This document shows, piece by piece, positions 5,925 through 13,115 of a stretch of DNA of 17,108 bases; within the stretch, counting starts at the first letter, position 1, and each line of letters opens with the position of its first letter. The translations under genes were made by a program, and so were the position numbers. Where the stretch lies: contig JAUUSJ010000087.1 of NCBI GenBank assembly GCA_030841965.1, positions 1 through 17,108 on the forward strand, written 5' to 3'. The notes beneath the pieces are model-generated. The model saw nothing but the letters and a program-made list of their open reading frames with translations. It was not told the origin of the DNA and made no database searches. Source of the DNA: Blautia sp. Its GTDB lineage: Bacteria; Bacillota; Clostridia; Lachnospirales; Lachnospiraceae.

Positions 5925-6912
5925 AATCGTTGACATTGCAGAAGAATTAGGACTTAGTACCGCTACAGTGTCTAATGTGATTCACGGAAAGACAAAGAAG
6001 ATATCAGACGAAACGGTAAAGCGAGTTCAGGAGCTTTTAGAAAAGAGAGATTATATTCCTAGCATGGCAGGAATTTTGCTGGCACAGAATAATTCGAGAA
6101 TGATAGGCATTGTAGTGAATGACCATGAAAAGTATGAAGGGCATGTATTGGAGGATGGCTTTATTTCTTCTGCTCTTAATGCCTTATCGAAAGAGATTAA
6201 TCAAGCGGGCTATTTTATGATGGTTAAGACGACAACAGAGTGGAATGAGATTGTTCGTTTTGCGTCCATGTGGAATATGGAAGGATTAGTATTAATTGGT
6301 TTTTGCGAGCAAGATTATAAAAAGCTGCGGGAATCTATGCATATTCCATTTGTAGTATACGATGGTTTTTTTCAGGAAACTCAAAGAATCTGCAATTTGA
6401 CAATTGACAATTATGACGGCGGATATCAGGTGGGAACATATTTAAAGCAAATGGGTCATAAGAGAGTTTTATGTATTTCTGATAATTTTATTTGTATGGA
6501 TGCAGAGCGCATGGATGGATGTGTGGCTGCTATGGGAGCTGAGGCGGTTGATTTCATGAAGATTCCTTTTTGGAAGGAAGAACGGATGCAGTTTTATGAA
6601 AATCACATACTAGATATTTTGGAGTATACCGCAGTTTTTATAGTATCTGATTTTTATGCAGTTGAATTGATGAGTTATTTTCAGCAGCGAGGAATTCGAG
6701 TGCCAGAGGATATTTCGATAGTGGGGTTTGACGATAGTCCGCTTTGCATATATAGTGTTCCAGAACTGACAACAGTAAGGCAGGATGTATCTTTGAGAGC
6801 AAAACATGCAATTTCAATTCTTCAAAATCTGAGAAAGGAATTAGATGCACCTCTTACTTTGAAATTGCCAGTATCTATTGTGGAGCGGCAAAGTGTAAAG
6901 AAATTACAGTGA
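5899..6912 (+). CDS. LacI-family transcriptional regulator
   Basis: A 337-residue cytoplasmic DNA-binding protein. Residues 8-30 form the classical LacI helix-turn-helix (VDIAEELGLSTATVSNVIHG at 11-30), followed by the hinge segment around 50-62 and a periplasmic-binding-protein-like effector domain from about 68 to the end, including VGFDDSPLC and LTTVRQDVSLRAKHAI, typical of the family. The ATG at 5899 follows AAAGGGG by about 6 bases and overlaps the MFS gene by 26 bases, so translation is probably coupled. Likely target sites are the palindrome at 4633-4648 and perhaps the inverted repeat at 4647-4702. The effector is unknown; family members usually sense sugars or nucleosides. Length is normal and no key residue appears to be missing. 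Confidence 0.92.
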   Translation: MTVKNGRVRIVDIAEELGLSTATVSNVIHGKTKKISDETVKRVQELLEKRDYIPSMAGILLAQNNSRMIGIVVNDHEKYEGHVLEDGFISSALNALSKEINQAGYFMMVKTTTEWNEIVRFASMWNMEGLVLIGFCEQDYKKLRESMHIPFVVYDGFFQETQRICNLTIDNYDGGYQVGTYLKQMGHKRVLCISDNFICMDAERMDGCVAAMGAEAVDFMKIPFWKEERMQFYENHILDILEYTAVFIVSDFYAVELMSYFQQRGIRVPEDISIVGFDDSPLCIYSVPELTTVRQDVSLRAKHAISILQNLRKELDAPLTLKLPVSIVERQSVKKLQ

Positions 6913-7085
6913 AAGTTCTGCCAGGCGGTTGTGCAGATGGGGAAGACTTTGAGCAGATTGGGGCAGCATTTGAATTGGAGAGAAAGGTGACCAAGGAACC
7001 TTTGGGAAATGGGAATATCTGTTTTATGAGACAACGGGATGTAGTGGATTTTGCTGTGGAGTGGATACAAAAGAATAGACGATAA
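6909..7085 (+). CDS. Small 58-residue ORF coupled to the LacI gene
   Basis: A GTG start at 6909 overlaps the TGA stop of the LacI-family gene (GTGA), the classic arrangement for translational coupling. The frame runs 58 codons to TAA at 7083. The predicted protein starts MKVLPGGCADGED and ends with CFMRQRDVVDFAVEWIQKN. It is acidic in the first half and amphipathic near the end, with no signal peptide or membrane segment. I do not recognise the family. It could be a genuine small protein or the 3' remnant of a larger gene; sensible amino-acid composition and the tight junction favour coding. Confidence 0.5.
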   Translation: MKVLPGGCADGEDFEQIGAAFELERKVTKEPLGNGNICFMRQRDVVDFAVEWIQKNRR

Positions 7086-7176
7086 TGTCAATATAGTTTT
7101 TTCTATCTAAAGATTGACTTCAACGCCTATTTCTCTAGTCTATATTAGGAAATATATAGTAATTTATTAAATACCC

Positions 7177-7185
7177 TGGTATAAT
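7177..7185 (+). promoter_or_regulatory. Extended -10 promoter before the small unknown gene
   Basis: TGG precedes a perfect TATAAT, an extended -10 element, 51 bases before the start codon of the gene at 7237. The -35 position (TAGTAA, 7157-7162) is poor. A possible alternative -10, TATACT, follows at 7191-7196. Confidence 0.5.
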
Positions 7186-7207
7186 AAAAATATACTAAAA
7201 TTTGAAT

Positions 7208-7321
7208 GATGGATTTCTAGTGAATGGAGGGATGCTATGAGCGAAGAGAATAGTAAAATAGGTAGATGGATTTCTAGTAAATGGAAAAATTTTGCGGGCA
7301 AAGAGAATATTAAAATGGTCA
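7208..7321. repeat. 57-bp tandem duplication covering a gene start
   Basis: Two adjacent 57-bp units, 7208-7264 and 7265-7321, align without gaps at 43 of 57 positions by my count. The first 21 bases differ at one position (GATGGATTTCTAGT then G or A, then AATGGA). The second unit is coding (RWISSKW); the first holds the ribosome binding site GGAGGG and the ATG at 7237. The period is exactly 19 codons, and the first copy read in the same frame also gives WISSEW after an in-frame TGA. Confidence 0.7.
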
Positions 7322-7641
7322 GTCAAAATGATATTTCTATATATGAAATAGTGAACGTTTTAAAAGAAGAATTGGAAGTTAATTTTGCCGCGGAAAATTG
7401 GCAAAAATGTAATGATGTGACAATCGTATTGCTTTCTTTTGAAAGATATTTTCAACGAACAAAAAGTTTTACAGCCTTAACGATTATGATTACGGAAGTA
7501 GATAAGAAAAAAACTGCTAATATTGTAGGTTCTGCTGGAGGGGGTGGATTATTTAATATTAATTGGGGAGCGGAAGGCGAGGTTGTGAGATGGGCTAAAG
7601 ATATATTACAAAAAGAGGGATTTTATGAAGTACTAGAATAG
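7237..7641 (+). CDS. Small unknown protein, possibly DUF6054-like
   Basis: A 134-residue protein with no signal peptide or clear membrane segment. The N-terminus is basic and Trp-rich (RWISSKWKNF, residues 10-19) and includes the second half of a tandem duplication, so SEENSKIG and AGKENIKM echo each other. The body reads VTIVLLSFERYFQR and FTALTIMITEV, then a glycine run GSAGGGGLFNINWGAE (about 98-113) and a final amphipathic helix. This strand pattern with a Gly-rich turn recalls small clostridial DUF6054 proteins, but that link is from memory and weak. GGAGGG (7226-7231) fits the ATG. The gene stands alone with its own promoter; no function can be assigned. Confidence 0.65.
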   Translation: MSEENSKIGRWISSKWKNFAGKENIKMVSQNDISIYEIVNVLKEELEVNFAAENWQKCNDVTIVLLSFERYFQRTKSFTALTIMITEVDKKKTANIVGSAGGGGLFNINWGAEGEVVRWAKDILQKEGFYEVLE

Positions 7642-7654
7642 TAGTTACAAGCGT

Positions 7655-7717
7655 AAAAGGGCGAAAGGATAATTACATATTGATATTCTCCATGTTTTTC
7701 TCATCATTCGCCTTTTT
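7655..7717 (+). terminator. Weak terminator candidate after the small unknown gene
   Basis: AAAAGGGCGAA (7655-7665) can pair with TTCGCCTTTTT (7707-7717) with one bulged G; the right arm ends in a run of five T. The loop of about 41 bases is long for an intrinsic terminator. Confidence 0.35.
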
Positions 7718-7747
7718 AACATTGATTTGGATTGTTAGCAATATTGA

Positions 7748-7776
7748 TTGACAACAGTGATTTTTTTTAGTATAAT
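7748..7776 (+). promoter_or_regulatory. Consensus sigma-A promoter of the tetR gene
   Basis: TTGACA (7748-7753), a 17-base spacer and TATAAT (7771-7776): both boxes match consensus perfectly. Such a strong promoter next to a regulator gene normally implies repression, and a palindrome starts one base after the -10. Confidence 0.88.
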
Positions 7777-7793
7777 ATCGACAGATAGTCGGT
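7777..7793. promoter_or_regulatory. Candidate TetR operator 1
   Basis: ATCGACAGATAGTCGGT is an ACCGAC-N5-GTCGGT-type palindrome with one asymmetric pair. It covers the predicted transcription start of tetR. The same motif with few changes recurs at 8641-8657 before the exporter gene, which supports a shared operator. Confidence 0.65.
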
Positions 7794-7800
7794 CCATGAA

Positions 7801-7898
7801 CTTGATAAGATACCAGGGTCAAAAAGTCTAAAATCCGACGCAAGCTTGCTTGCAAGAGAATTTTAGACCTTTTGACCCCAACATCTTGATAATAAGAT
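7801..7898. repeat. 19-bp hairpin flanked by direct repeats in the tetR leader
   Basis: GGGTCAAAAAGTCTAAAAT (7816-7834) faces ATTTTAGACCTTTTGACCC (7860-7878), complementary at 18 of 19 positions. The 25-base loop contains the nested palindrome GCAAGCTTGC. Outside the arms, CTTGATAAGATA (7801-7812) recurs as CTTGATAATAAGATA (7884-7898). The structure lies in the tetR 5' leader. It has no T-tract and looks like an inserted palindromic repeat element, perhaps with a duplicated target. Confidence 0.65.
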
Positions 7899-7912
7899 AA
7901 GGAAGATATGAT

Positions 7913-8554
7913 ATGCGGGTAGTAAAGGAAGCAGAAGAAAGAAAAGAAGAAATTCTGGATGTGGCAGAAAAGCTGTTTGGTACGAAGGGCTTTGACAATA
8001 CCAGCACCAATGATATTCTAGAAGAAGTAGGAATTGCCAGGGGGACTCTCTACTATCACTTTAAATCCAAAGAGGATATTTTGGACGGAGTTATTGAACG
8101 GATGACGAGGCGTTTGATGGCAGGAGCAAAAAAGATTGTTCGTAATCAGGAGTTGCCGCTTTTGGAACGGCTTACCAAAACCATTATGTCTTTAAATGTA
8201 GAAAATTCAATCGGTCATGAAGTAATGGAGCAGGTACACCGACCTCAAAATGCACTTATGCACCAGAAGATGCAAAAAATGCTTCTGACGGGTATCAATC
8301 CTATTTTAACAGAGCTGATGGAGGAAGGCATAAGAGAGGGGATTTGCCATACGAGCTATCCAGAAGAGGTGGTAGAAATGATTATGTTGTATGCGAATAC
8401 TGCTTTTGATGATATGAATATGGCTGATTTAAGCCAAGAAGAAAAAGAAAAGAAGATTGCTGGGTTTATCTATAATGTAGAGCGTCTGATGGGGATGGAA
8501 AAAGGCAGTCTGGAAGATGTCCTTATGAAAATATTCTATAGAGACAGAGCTTAA
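7913..8554 (+). CDS. TetR/AcrR-family transcriptional regulator
   Basis: A 213-residue cytoplasmic repressor. The N-terminal TetR helix-turn-helix covers about residues 10-56: ILDVAEKLFGTKGFDNTST, then DILEEVGIARGTLYYHFKSK with the family's GTLYYHF recognition helix. The C-terminal ligand-binding half is divergent, as usual. GGAAG (7901-7905) lies 7 bases before the chosen ATG; an out-of-frame ATG at 7908 was ignored. The gene has a consensus promoter with an operator-like palindrome, a hairpin in its leader and its own terminator, so it is a separate transcript. It very probably represses itself and the downstream efflux operon, released by a toxic compound (inference from family and sites). 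Confidence 0.93.
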   Translation: MRVVKEAEERKEEILDVAEKLFGTKGFDNTSTNDILEEVGIARGTLYYHFKSKEDILDGVIERMTRRLMAGAKKIVRNQELPLLERLTKTIMSLNVENSIGHEVMEQVHRPQNALMHQKMQKMLLTGINPILTELMEEGIREGICHTSYPEEVVEMIMLYANTAFDDMNMADLSQEEKEKKIAGFIYNVERLMGMEKGSLEDVLMKIFYRDRA

Positions 8555-8593
8555 AAGTAAAAAGAGGACGGAATGGAGTTTCGTTGAATTATG

Positions 8594-8632
8594 ATAAAAG
8601 AAAGCTCGCTGAGCCTGCTTTCTTTTATTTTT
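8594..8632 (+). terminator. Intrinsic terminator between tetR and the efflux operon
   Basis: ATAAAAGAAAGC (8594-8605) and GCTTTCTTTTAT (8617-8628) form a perfect 12-bp stem with an 11-base loop, followed by TTTT. It should end the tetR transcript before the exporter gene. Confidence 0.8.
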
Positions 8633-8640
8633 CAGTATTT

Positions 8641-8657
8641 ACCGACAGACTGACGGT
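8641..8657. promoter_or_regulatory. Candidate TetR operator 2 at the efflux operon promoter
   Basis: ACCGACAGACTGACGGT matches operator 1 (7777-7793) at 13 of 17 positions and has the same ACCGAC-N5-GTCGGT symmetry with one asymmetric pair. A possible promoter surrounds it: TTTACC (8638-8643) and TAATAC (8659-8664), spacer 15. A repressor bound here would cover the promoter of the efflux genes. Confidence 0.65.
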
Positions 8658-8680
8658 CTAATACAAGAAAGGAGTTTTGG

Positions 8681-9940
8681 ATGAAAAAGAAAAGTAATTT
8701 TAAACGTTTCCTGCTATTGTGGACAGGAGAATTGGTATCGGGGATAGGCGGCGGACTGACCAGCTTCGGTCTGGGTGTCTATGTGTTTGGGCAGACAGGG
8801 AGTGCGGCAGACATGGCACTTGTTACTCTTCTGGCTTTTCTGCCAACCCTGCTTTTGAGTGTTCCAGCGGGTGTTCTGGCAGATCGCTATGACAGAAGGA
8901 TGCTCATGATGCTTGGGGATGGCTGTTCTGCCGTGGGTATTTTGTTTATTTTGGTTTGTATGTTAAGCGGTGGAGCCAGCCTTACGGAAATCTGTATCGG
9001 AGTGACAATCAGCTCAATTTTTTCTTCTCTGCTAGAACCCTCCTATCGCGCGACAGTGACAGATCTTTTGGATACAGAGGAATATTCCAGAGCCAGCGGG
9101 ATGGTCAGCCTCGCAGGAAGCGCTAGATATCTCATCTCCCCTATTCTTGCTGGGGTGCTTTTGACGGTATCGGATATCCGATTACTTTTGATTCTCGATA
9201 TCGGTACGTTTTTTCTGACAGTGCTCTGTACCGGAGTGGTCAGAAAAGGTCTGGAAGCAAAAACAGCAGAAGAAAAGGAACCGTTTTTTGCAGCCTTGCA
9301 AATAGGGTGGCAGACTGTTACGGAAAAAAGAGGGGTTTTCCTTTTGATTATGCTTTCTTCTGTTATGACCTGCTTTATGGGAGCCTTTCAGATTTTGGCG
9401 GAGCCATTGATTCTAGATTTTGCAGACAGCGCTATATTAGGAATCGGGGAGACGGTCTGCGCCAGTGGAATGCTCGTTTCTAGTTTGTTTTTGGGAGCCA
9501 AAGGGATTAAAAAAGGTTATGTGAAGGTCTTATCTGTATCCCTCACCGTAGCGGGTATCGCTATGATTCTCTTTGGGATGAAGGAGAATATATACCTAAT
9601 CTGTGTTGCGGGATTTTTATTTTTTGCTATGCTTCCTTTTGCGAATAATTGTCTGGATTTTCTTGTGAGGACAAATATTGCGGATGAATTACAAGGCAGA
9701 GCTTGGGGACTCATTGGATTCCTGTCGCAGATTGGTTATGTAGTGGCTTATGGTCTAGCTGGTGTCTTGGCCGATGGGATTGGTGAACGGTTTCAAGTTG
9801 GCGTTGGACGTGGAGCAGCTGTGGTCATCATGACATCCGGAATGTTGCTTAGTATCATGGCTTTGGCTGTTTACCCTATAAAAGCAGTTCGTGAACTGGA
9901 GAACGGAATTTCAAAATCCAGAGAAGGGAGCGCACTATGA
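8681..9940 (+). CDS. MFS efflux transporter (MFS_3/EntS/MefA type)
   Basis: A 419-residue inner-membrane exporter of the major facilitator superfamily. Twelve hydrophobic segments are visible. After the second lies motif A, GVLADRYDRR (residues 64-73), and the start WTGELVSGIGGGLTSFGLG resembles macrolide/enterobactin exporters of the MFS_3 group. AAGGAG precedes the ATG by about 8 bases. The gene lies behind a candidate TetR operator and overlaps the next gene by 4 bases (ATGA), so it is the first gene of a coupled efflux operon. Likely substrates are drugs, peptides or toxic metabolites, but the sequence does not identify which. Length is normal and no truncation is seen. Confidence 0.88.
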   Translation: MKKKSNFKRFLLLWTGELVSGIGGGLTSFGLGVYVFGQTGSAADMALVTLLAFLPTLLLSVPAGVLADRYDRRMLMMLGDGCSAVGILFILVCMLSGGASLTEICIGVTISSIFSSLLEPSYRATVTDLLDTEEYSRASGMVSLAGSARYLISPILAGVLLTVSDIRLLLILDIGTFFLTVLCTGVVRKGLEAKTAEEKEPFFAALQIGWQTVTEKRGVFLLIMLSSVMTCFMGAFQILAEPLILDFADSAILGIGETVCASGMLVSSLFLGAKGIKKGYVKVLSVSLTVAGIAMILFGMKENIYLICVAGFLFFAMLPFANNCLDFLVRTNIADELQGRAWGLIGFLSQIGYVVAYGLAGVLADGIGERFQVGVGRGAAVVIMTSGMLLSIMALAVYPIKAVRELENGISKSREGSAL

Positions 9941-12207
9941 AAAAAAGAATCCTATGGAATGATATCAAAGGCAACTGTCTGCTGGCTGTAACCACCTGGC
10001 TTTTTATGGCAATCAGCGCGTTTATGTTTGCATTGACCTGCTTTCTTTTTGTCAGTCTGATGACTTCAGTGGATACGCTGATGAAAAAAGCAGAGACGCC
10101 AGATTTTCTGCAAATGCATGCCGGAGAGATTTCAGAAGCAGAGCTTGTCCAGTTTGCTAAAGAAAATGCTCAGGTACAGGATTACCAGACTTTGTATTTT
10201 CTAAATCTTGAGAATAGCTCTATTGTTCTGGACGGTCATTCTCTGGCAGATAGTACCCAGGATAACGGTGTCTGCGTACAGAGTGGGAAGTTTGATTATC
10301 TTCTGGATTTGGAAAATGAGATTATCCAGGTATCTGATGGTGAGATTTACGTTCCAGTCTGCTATCGGCAAGAGTATGAGCTTGTCGTTGGGAAAAACGT
10401 GCAGATTGGTGAAAACTCTTTCACCATTGCTGGATTCCTTCGAGATTCCCAGATGAATTCCATGATGGCATCTTCCAAGCGTTTTTTGGTGAGTCAATCC
10501 GACTATGAAAGGCTGAAAGAAGCAGGAAGTCAGGAATACCTGATTGAATTTCTGTTGCAGGAAGGTGCGAAAGGAAATGTATTTGCCACAGAATACACAG
10601 ATGCTGGACTGCCTTCCAATGGACCGTCGATTACAAAACCGTTGATTCGTATGATGAATGCACTTTCGGACGGATTGATGATATTGGTGATTCTTCTAGT
10701 GAGTGTTGTATTATTATTAATTTCTATGCTCTGCATTCGATTTACGTTGCTGACACAGTTAGAGACAGACCGAAAAGAAATCGGAATGCTGAAGGCCATT
10801 GGAATATCTAAAGGCGATATCCGGCAGCTCTATAACTTAAAATTTCTAGTACTGTCTGGATTGGGAGCGGTGGTCGGTCTGCTTCTTGCGCTTTTGGTGA
10901 AGGAAACTATATCGGCACAGATGCAGGAATTATATGGAGCATCTGAAAATGGATTGTTGGGATTCCTGGCGGCTTTTGCAGGCGTGACCTTAACGGAAGG
11001 AATTCTGCTTTTGTCAATCAGGAGGACGATAAAACGCACAGAAACATTGTCGGCGGTGGAGGTGCTGACTGGACAGGATAGGGAGCGAAAAAGCGAAAAG
11101 AGACAACTATTTTCTCCTCAGTATCTGATTATTGTACTGGTTATTGGTTTAGGGATATTTATGATGATTTTGCCACAGAACCTTCTAAGCACTATTTCTT
11201 CTCCTCGCTTTGTCACTTATATGGGAATTGGAGATGGAGAAATCCGTTTGGATATCCGTCAGACGGAAGATATTGTAGTCAAGACGAAGCAGGTCGCAAA
11301 GCTGCTGGATGCGGATGAACAGGTAGAGCGTTCTGTCACTTTGCGGACGGTCTCCTGCTGGGTGGTTCTTCCAGACGGTTCTCGCACCAGCTTGCAAGTG
11401 GAGCAAGGCAACCACACCATATTTCCTGTCACCTATGCAGAGGGAGAAGCACCAAAAGAGAAAAACGAGATTGCGCTCTCTTATTTGTGTGCAGATGAAT
11501 TGGGATTATCTGTGGGAGACAAGCTTCTTCTTTCGATTCATGAAAATACACAGGAATACACCGTCTGCGGAATTTATTCAGACATCACAAACGGAGGAAA
11601 GACAGCGAAAGCCGCATACCTTCATGACGACGGACCTCTTATATGGAGTGTGTTTTATGTTTCATTGAAAGATGACGCTGTAAAGGATCCGTGGTTATCC
11701 GAGTATACCAAAACTCTGTCTGACATTGGCATCAGCGCGAAGGCGGTGGATATACAGGAATATGTCGACGATACCTATGGACAGACGATACGGGAGATTC
11801 GCATGGCGGCGCGGGTGGTGGCTTTGGCAGCGACTTTGGTAATGTTTGTGGTGGTAGTCTTGTTTACCCGTCTGCTTGTAGCAAAAGACCGCTATGATAT
11901 TTCTCTGAGAAAGGCAATCGGTTTTACAGGCAGAGATATCAAAGGGATGTACCTACTTGGTTATCTGCCTGTGTTGCTGGCGGGCATTTTAGTAGGGATT
12001 TTATTCGGAAATTTGCTGGGTGAAAAACTGGCGGGAGTGCTCTTAAAGACGCTTGGGGCAACAGGTTTTTGTTTTCTGATTGATTATAAAGCAGTATGTG
12101 GCTGGATTCCTGCTATTGTAGTTATTACGGTTTTTTGTGCGACCTTACTTGGGTTGTTGGAGATTCAAAATATCAGGGCATATGAGTGCTGCATGGGAAA
12201 GGAGTAA
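9937..12207 (+). CDS. ABC transporter permease, FtsX/MacB type
   Basis: A 756-residue membrane protein. One N-terminal membrane helix (about residues 17-43) is followed by an extracytoplasmic domain (about 50-235), three helices around 243-360 with the FtsX coupling motif DRKEIGMLKAIGISKGDI (about 278-295), a fifth helix near 394-414, a second extracytoplasmic domain, and three C-terminal helices (about 621-648, 671-696, 721-743) with the matching motif DRYDISLRKAIGFTGRDI (about 651-668). This two-halved, eight-helix plan fits peptide/drug efflux and lipoprotein-release permeases (BceB/MacB/LolC-like). The start overlaps the MFS stop by 4 bases, and the ATPase gene follows 6 bases after its stop, so the three are coupled. 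The substrate is unknown. Confidence 0.88.
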   Translation: MKKRILWNDIKGNCLLAVTTWLFMAISAFMFALTCFLFVSLMTSVDTLMKKAETPDFLQMHAGEISEAELVQFAKENAQVQDYQTLYFLNLENSSIVLDGHSLADSTQDNGVCVQSGKFDYLLDLENEIIQVSDGEIYVPVCYRQEYELVVGKNVQIGENSFTIAGFLRDSQMNSMMASSKRFLVSQSDYERLKEAGSQEYLIEFLLQEGAKGNVFATEYTDAGLPSNGPSITKPLIRMMNALSDGLMILVILLVSVVLLLISMLCIRFTLLTQLETDRKEIGMLKAIGISKGDIRQLYNLKFLVLSGLGAVVGLLLALLVKETISAQMQELYGASENGLLGFLAAFAGVTLTEGILLLSIRRTIKRTETLSAVEVLTGQDRERKSEKRQLFSPQYLIIVLVIGLGIFMMILPQNLLSTISSPRFVTYMGIGDGEIRLDIRQTEDIVVKTKQVAKLLDADEQVERSVTLRTVSCWVVLPDGSRTSLQVEQGNHTIFPVTYAEGEAPKEKNEIALSYLCADELGLSVGDKLLLSIHENTQEYTVCGIYSDITNGGKTAKAAYLHDDGPLIWSVFYVSLKDDAVKDPWLSEYTKTLSDIGISAKAVDIQEYVDDTYGQTIREIRMAARVVALAATLVMFVVVVLFTRLLVAKDRYDISLRKAIGFTGRDIKGMYLLGYLPVLLAGILVGILFGNLLGEKLAGVLLKTLGATGFCFLIDYKAVCGWIPAIVVITVFCATLLGLLEIQNIRAYECCMGKE

Positions 12208-12213
12208 AGAGCT

Positions 12214-12948
12214 ATGTCAGAACTGTTGGTTGTTAAGAATCTTTGTAAAGATGGAATCCTGAACGATATCAACTTTGCTATAAATACTGGAGAAATGGTG
12301 GCCGTCATGGGACCTTCCGGCTCTGGAAAGTCCACCCTGCTTTATCAGATGTCCGGTATGGACCACGCTGATTGTGGAGAAGTATGGATGGACGGCATAG
12401 AAATCTGCGCCTTATCGGAGGACAATCGTGCAAGGCTTCGGCTTGAGCGGATGGGGTTTGTTTTTCAGCAAATGAATATGCTAAAAAATCTGAATCTAAT
12501 CGATAATATTATGTTACCCGCTTGCCACCTGAAAAAAGGGAAAGCTTTTAGAAAGGAAATCGAGCAGAGGGCGCAGATGCTGATGCGGAAAATGGGAATG
12601 GAAGGGCTGGCACAGCGGAAAATAACGGAGGTATCTGGTGGACAGCTTCAGAGAGCCTGCATCTGCCGTAGCATGATAAATCAGCCAAAAATCTTATTCG
12701 CTGATGAGCCGACTGGTGCGCTCAACCAGGGCACAGCACAGGAGATTATGGAGGAATTTTCCTGTCTAAACCGAGAAGGCACCACGATCCTTATAGTGAC
12801 CCATGACAGCAAGATTGCTGCAAGATGCAATAGAATCTTATATCTTCTGGATGGCAGTATCAAGAGTGAATTGTCTCTTGTAGGTATATCGGAAGGAAAA
12901 GAAAGAGAAGAAAAAGTAAATCGGTGGCTTTTTGGATTGGGATGGTGA
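12214..12948 (+). CDS. ABC transporter ATP-binding protein, LolD/MacB/BceA type
   Basis: A 244-residue cytoplasmic ATPase that should energise the preceding FtsX-type permease. Visible motifs in order: Walker A GPSGSGKST (33-41), Q-loop FVFQQMNM (82-89), signature VSGGQLQRA (140-148), Walker B ILFADEP with catalytic Glu165 (160-166), and switch His197 in IVTHD. The D-loop reads GALN instead of the more usual SALD, as in several LolD-like proteins. A GGAG site precedes the ATG, 6 bases after the permease stop. The C-terminal tail after residue 220 is short and charged, with no extra domain. It is the last gene of the operon before a strong terminator. Confidence in the family is high; the transported compound cannot be read from the sequence. 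Confidence 0.95.
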   Translation: MSELLVVKNLCKDGILNDINFAINTGEMVAVMGPSGSGKSTLLYQMSGMDHADCGEVWMDGIEICALSEDNRARLRLERMGFVFQQMNMLKNLNLIDNIMLPACHLKKGKAFRKEIEQRAQMLMRKMGMEGLAQRKITEVSGGQLQRACICRSMINQPKILFADEPTGALNQGTAQEIMEEFSCLNREGTTILIVTHDSKIAARCNRILYLLDGSIKSELSLVGISEGKEREEKVNRWLFGLGW

Positions 12949-13020
12949 TAAAAAACAAGTGAAAAGCTCACCAAATAGGAATGATTATTGGAAATTTTTA
13001 AGAAATTCCTGGAAAAATAT

Positions 13021-13064
13021 AAAAAACAGCCTAAACGATAGGTGACTATTTAGGCTGTTTTTTT
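13021..13064. terminator. Bidirectional intrinsic terminator
   Basis: AAAAAACAGCCTAAA (13021-13035) pairs perfectly with TTTAGGCTGTTTTTT (13049-13063). The loop contains a smaller ATAG/CTAT stem. T-runs follow the stem on both strands, so it can end both the ABC operon and the oppositely oriented oxidase gene. Confidence 0.9.
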
Positions 13065-13115
13065 ATGGAGTAAAAATGTTGAGGCTAGAACAAAATCAGT
13101 CTATTTTGTATATGC

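Noticed and set aside
7208..7321. CRISPR-like repeat
   Set aside because: There are only two adjacent 57-bp units with no spacer, and one is coding.
13091..13110. ACAAAAT/ATTTTGT hairpin as terminator of the oxidase gene
   Set aside because: It is short and AT-rich without a following T-run; the strong bidirectional terminator at 13021-13064 serves better.
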